From contig CAJTOK010000003.1 in the NCBI GenBank assembly GCA_910577825.1, forward strand, positions 66,157 through 130,156: a stretch of DNA of 64,000 nucleotides, read 5' to 3'. The position numbers and the translations under genes are program-made. The notes under the pieces are model-generated. The model worked only from the letters and a program-made list of their open reading frames with translations, ran no database searches and was not told where the DNA came from. This stretch comes from an uncultured Lachnospiraceae bacterium (lineage in GTDB: Bacteria; Bacillota; Clostridia; Lachnospirales; Lachnospiraceae). Below, one piece after another: positions 62,351 through 64,000 of this stretch; the first letter of the stretch is position 1; every line of letters begins with the position of its first letter.

Positions 62351-63361
62351 ATGGATAATATTTTAGTAACAGGCGGTGCGGGGTTTATTGGAAGCCATAC
62401 AGTTGTGGAACTTCTTAATGCCGGGTATGGTGTAGTAGTGCTTGATAACCTTGTTAATTCAAGCAGTGAATCATTAGAAAGGGTCAAAAAGATAACCGGC
62501 AAAAGTATTAAATTTTACAAAGATGACCTGCTTGACAAAGAGGCTTTGCAGAATATATTTGAAAAAGAGGATATATCTTCAGTTATACACTTTGCAGGTT
62601 TAAAAGCAGTGGGTGAATCATGCAGGATACCGCTGGAATATTTTAATAATAATATTACAGGTACTATAAACCTGCTTATGGCAATGGAACAGTATAATGT
62701 AAAATCACTTGTATTCAGTTCCTCCGCAACCGTTTATGGCAAGCCAGAAAGTGTGCCAATCAGGGAAGATTTCCCATTATCAGTATCTAACCCGTATGGC
62801 AGGACTAAGCTTATAATAGAAGATATGCTAAGGGATATTTATAAAGCAGATGAAAGCTGGGATATTGCCCTTTTAAGGTATTTTAACCCTATAGGCGCAC
62901 ATGAGAGCGGTGAAATCGGCGAGAACCCAAATGGAATACCTAACAACCTGCTGCCATATGTTTCCAAAGTTGCAATAGGGGAACTGGAAACCGTAAATGT
63001 ATTTGGCAATGATTATGATACGCCTGATGGTACAGGTGTACGTGATTATATACATGTAGTGGATTTGGCAGAGGGGCATATAAAAGCACTTGGAAAGTTA
63101 AGCTCACACCCAGGGCTTGTAACGTATAACCTTGGTACTGGCAAGGGGTACAGTGTGCTTGAGATAATCCATAACTTTGAAAAAGCATGTGGCAGGAAAA
63201 TCCCATATAATATTACAGACAGAAGGCCAGGCGATATAGACATGTGCTATGCAGACCCTGGAAAGGCAAAGAAAGAACTTGGCTGGGAGGCTAAAAGGGA
63301 TATAGGTAAAATGTGTGAAGACGCATGGAGATGGCAGAGCAAATATCCAAAGGGATTTTAA
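62351..63361 (+). CDS. galE: UDP-glucose 4-epimerase
   Basis: Interconverts UDP-glucose and UDP-galactose. It has 336 residues. The NAD-binding Rossmann motif GGAGFIGSH is at residues 8-16. The catalytic Ser/Tyr/Lys set is in SSSATVYG and NPYGRTK. The C-terminal GTGKGYSVLEII and RRPGDIDMCYADP segments are family hallmarks. AAAGGGAT precedes this ATG; a start 22 codons earlier would overlap the preceding gene and adds non-homologous sequence. It supplies galactose units for surface glycans. Confidence 0.95.
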   Translation: MDNILVTGGAGFIGSHTVVELLNAGYGVVVLDNLVNSSSESLERVKKITGKSIKFYKDDLLDKEALQNIFEKEDISSVIHFAGLKAVGESCRIPLEYFNNNITGTINLLMAMEQYNVKSLVFSSSATVYGKPESVPIREDFPLSVSNPYGRTKLIIEDMLRDIYKADESWDIALLRYFNPIGAHESGEIGENPNGIPNNLLPYVSKVAIGELETVNVFGNDYDTPDGTGVRDYIHVVDLAEGHIKALGKLSSHPGLVTYNLGTGKGYSVLEIIHNFEKACGRKIPYNITDRRPGDIDMCYADPGKAKKELGWEAKRDIGKMCEDAWRWQSKYPKGF

Positions 63362-63363
63362 AA

Positions 63364-63948
63364 ATGAGGTATTATATTGCAGACTGCCATTTCGGGCATG
63401 ACAAGGCCAGGATTTTAGACCAGCGTAATTTTGGCAGCGTGGGGCAGATGGACGAAGAAATGGTACTGGCATGGAACAGCATTGTCCGTAAGAAAAAAGA
63501 TGAAGTAGTTATACTTGGTGATTTGTCCGTTGCAAAAGGTGAGGAAGTTAATAAACTTTTAAAAAGGCTGAATGGTAAAAAATATCTTGTTTCAGGCAAC
63601 CATGATATGAGGTTTTTACATGATAAGAAGTTTGATGTTTCTCTTTTTGAATGGGTAAAACCATATGCAGAACTCAGGGATAATAACAGGACAGTGGTTT
63701 TATGCCACTATCCTGTTATATGTTATAATGGACAGTATTATGGTGATAAAACATATATGCTTTACGGGCATGTACATAATACGGCCGATTACCAGAATGT
63801 AAAACGCTTTATAAAAGAAACAAGGGAAAGCACTTCTGGCGGCATTAATATTCCATGTAATATGATTAACTGCTTTACAGTGTTTTCAGATTACAGGCCG
63901 CTTACACTTGATGGATGGATAGAAAGGTCAAAGAAGGCTGGTTTGTAA
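63364..63948 (+). CDS. Calcineurin-like metallophosphoesterase
   Basis: Protein of 194 residues. Metal-binding motifs ADCHFGH, LGDLSV, SGNHDM, CHYPV and YGHVHN are present in order. The short form with DEEMVLAWNSIV matches the single-domain phosphoesterases common in Firmicutes and phages. The ATG chosen lies two bases after galE's stop and uses AAAGGGAT within it. The substrate is unknown. Confidence 0.88.
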   Translation: MRYYIADCHFGHDKARILDQRNFGSVGQMDEEMVLAWNSIVRKKKDEVVILGDLSVAKGEEVNKLLKRLNGKKYLVSGNHDMRFLHDKKFDVSLFEWVKPYAELRDNNRTVVLCHYPVICYNGQYYGDKTYMLYGHVHNTADYQNVKRFIKETRESTSGGINIPCNMINCFTVFSDYRPLTLDGWIERSKKAGL

Positions 63949-64000
63949 ACTTCAATTAGTCTTTTGAAAATATTATAAAAAACCTGCTATACTTTAGCAA

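Overview
The window looks like chromosome of a motile, spore-forming, low-GC Firmicute. The best guess is a Lachnospiraceae-type Clostridium relative: recN, spoIVB and spo0A lie in the usual Bacillota order, and there is a flagellin, a chemotaxis cluster, several VanR/VanS-like pairs, Uma2 and Rpn-type nuclease genes, and a bacterial glycogen synthase. The genus cannot be read from the sequence with confidence. Ribosome binding sites are strong (GGAGG-like), and most genes lie on the plus strand.

Layout. 1-9400: the 3' end of a large bacterial Ig-like repeat protein, then recN, spoIVB, spo0A, glgA, tRNA-Thr(CGT) and a small SCP2-like gene. 9500-12924: a two-component system in an apparent operon with an extracytoplasmic thiol/iron-sulfur module (TlpA-like lipoprotein, a 48-residue CXXC protein of the CD1871A type, and a NapH-like 4Fe-4S membrane protein). 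12971-17790: minus-strand genes, namely a decayed Uma2 gene, a C39-type peptidase, an M29 aminopeptidase and a DUF3880/CgeB-like glycosyltransferase. 17887-20601: a chemoreceptor and an Rpn-like nuclease.

20885-38119 is the most distinctive block. A response regulator and kinase are followed by two paralogous membrane proteins with a large extracytoplasmic part (one fused to an ABC-2 permease), an ABC ATPase, and a coiled-coil, Gly/Asn-rich membrane protein. After a 665-bp structured gap come MoxR, DUF58, a BatA-like VWA protein and a double-VWA protein. I read it as one envelope-associated ATPase/VWA system under two-component control. The gap holds two inverted, homologous hairpin elements with compensatory stem changes, plus a partial third copy.

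38290-46200: N-acetylmuramoyl-L-alanine amidase, RdgB, a YfcE-type phosphodiesterase, cheR-cheB-cheY-cheA, and serine acetyltransferase. 46289-52085: a two-component system and a MacB/BceAB-like ABC transporter whose promoter carries helically phased repeats; a RelE-like toxin-antitoxin pair lies between them on the other strand. 52173-60205 (minus strand): an intact Uma2 gene, two tandem secreted leucine-rich-repeat proteins with nearly identical C-terminal modules, and a 981-residue flagellin. 60431-63948: an XRE regulator, an unrecognised secreted protein, galE and a metallophosphoesterase.

All functions are inferred from reading translated sequence and motifs; no database search was run.
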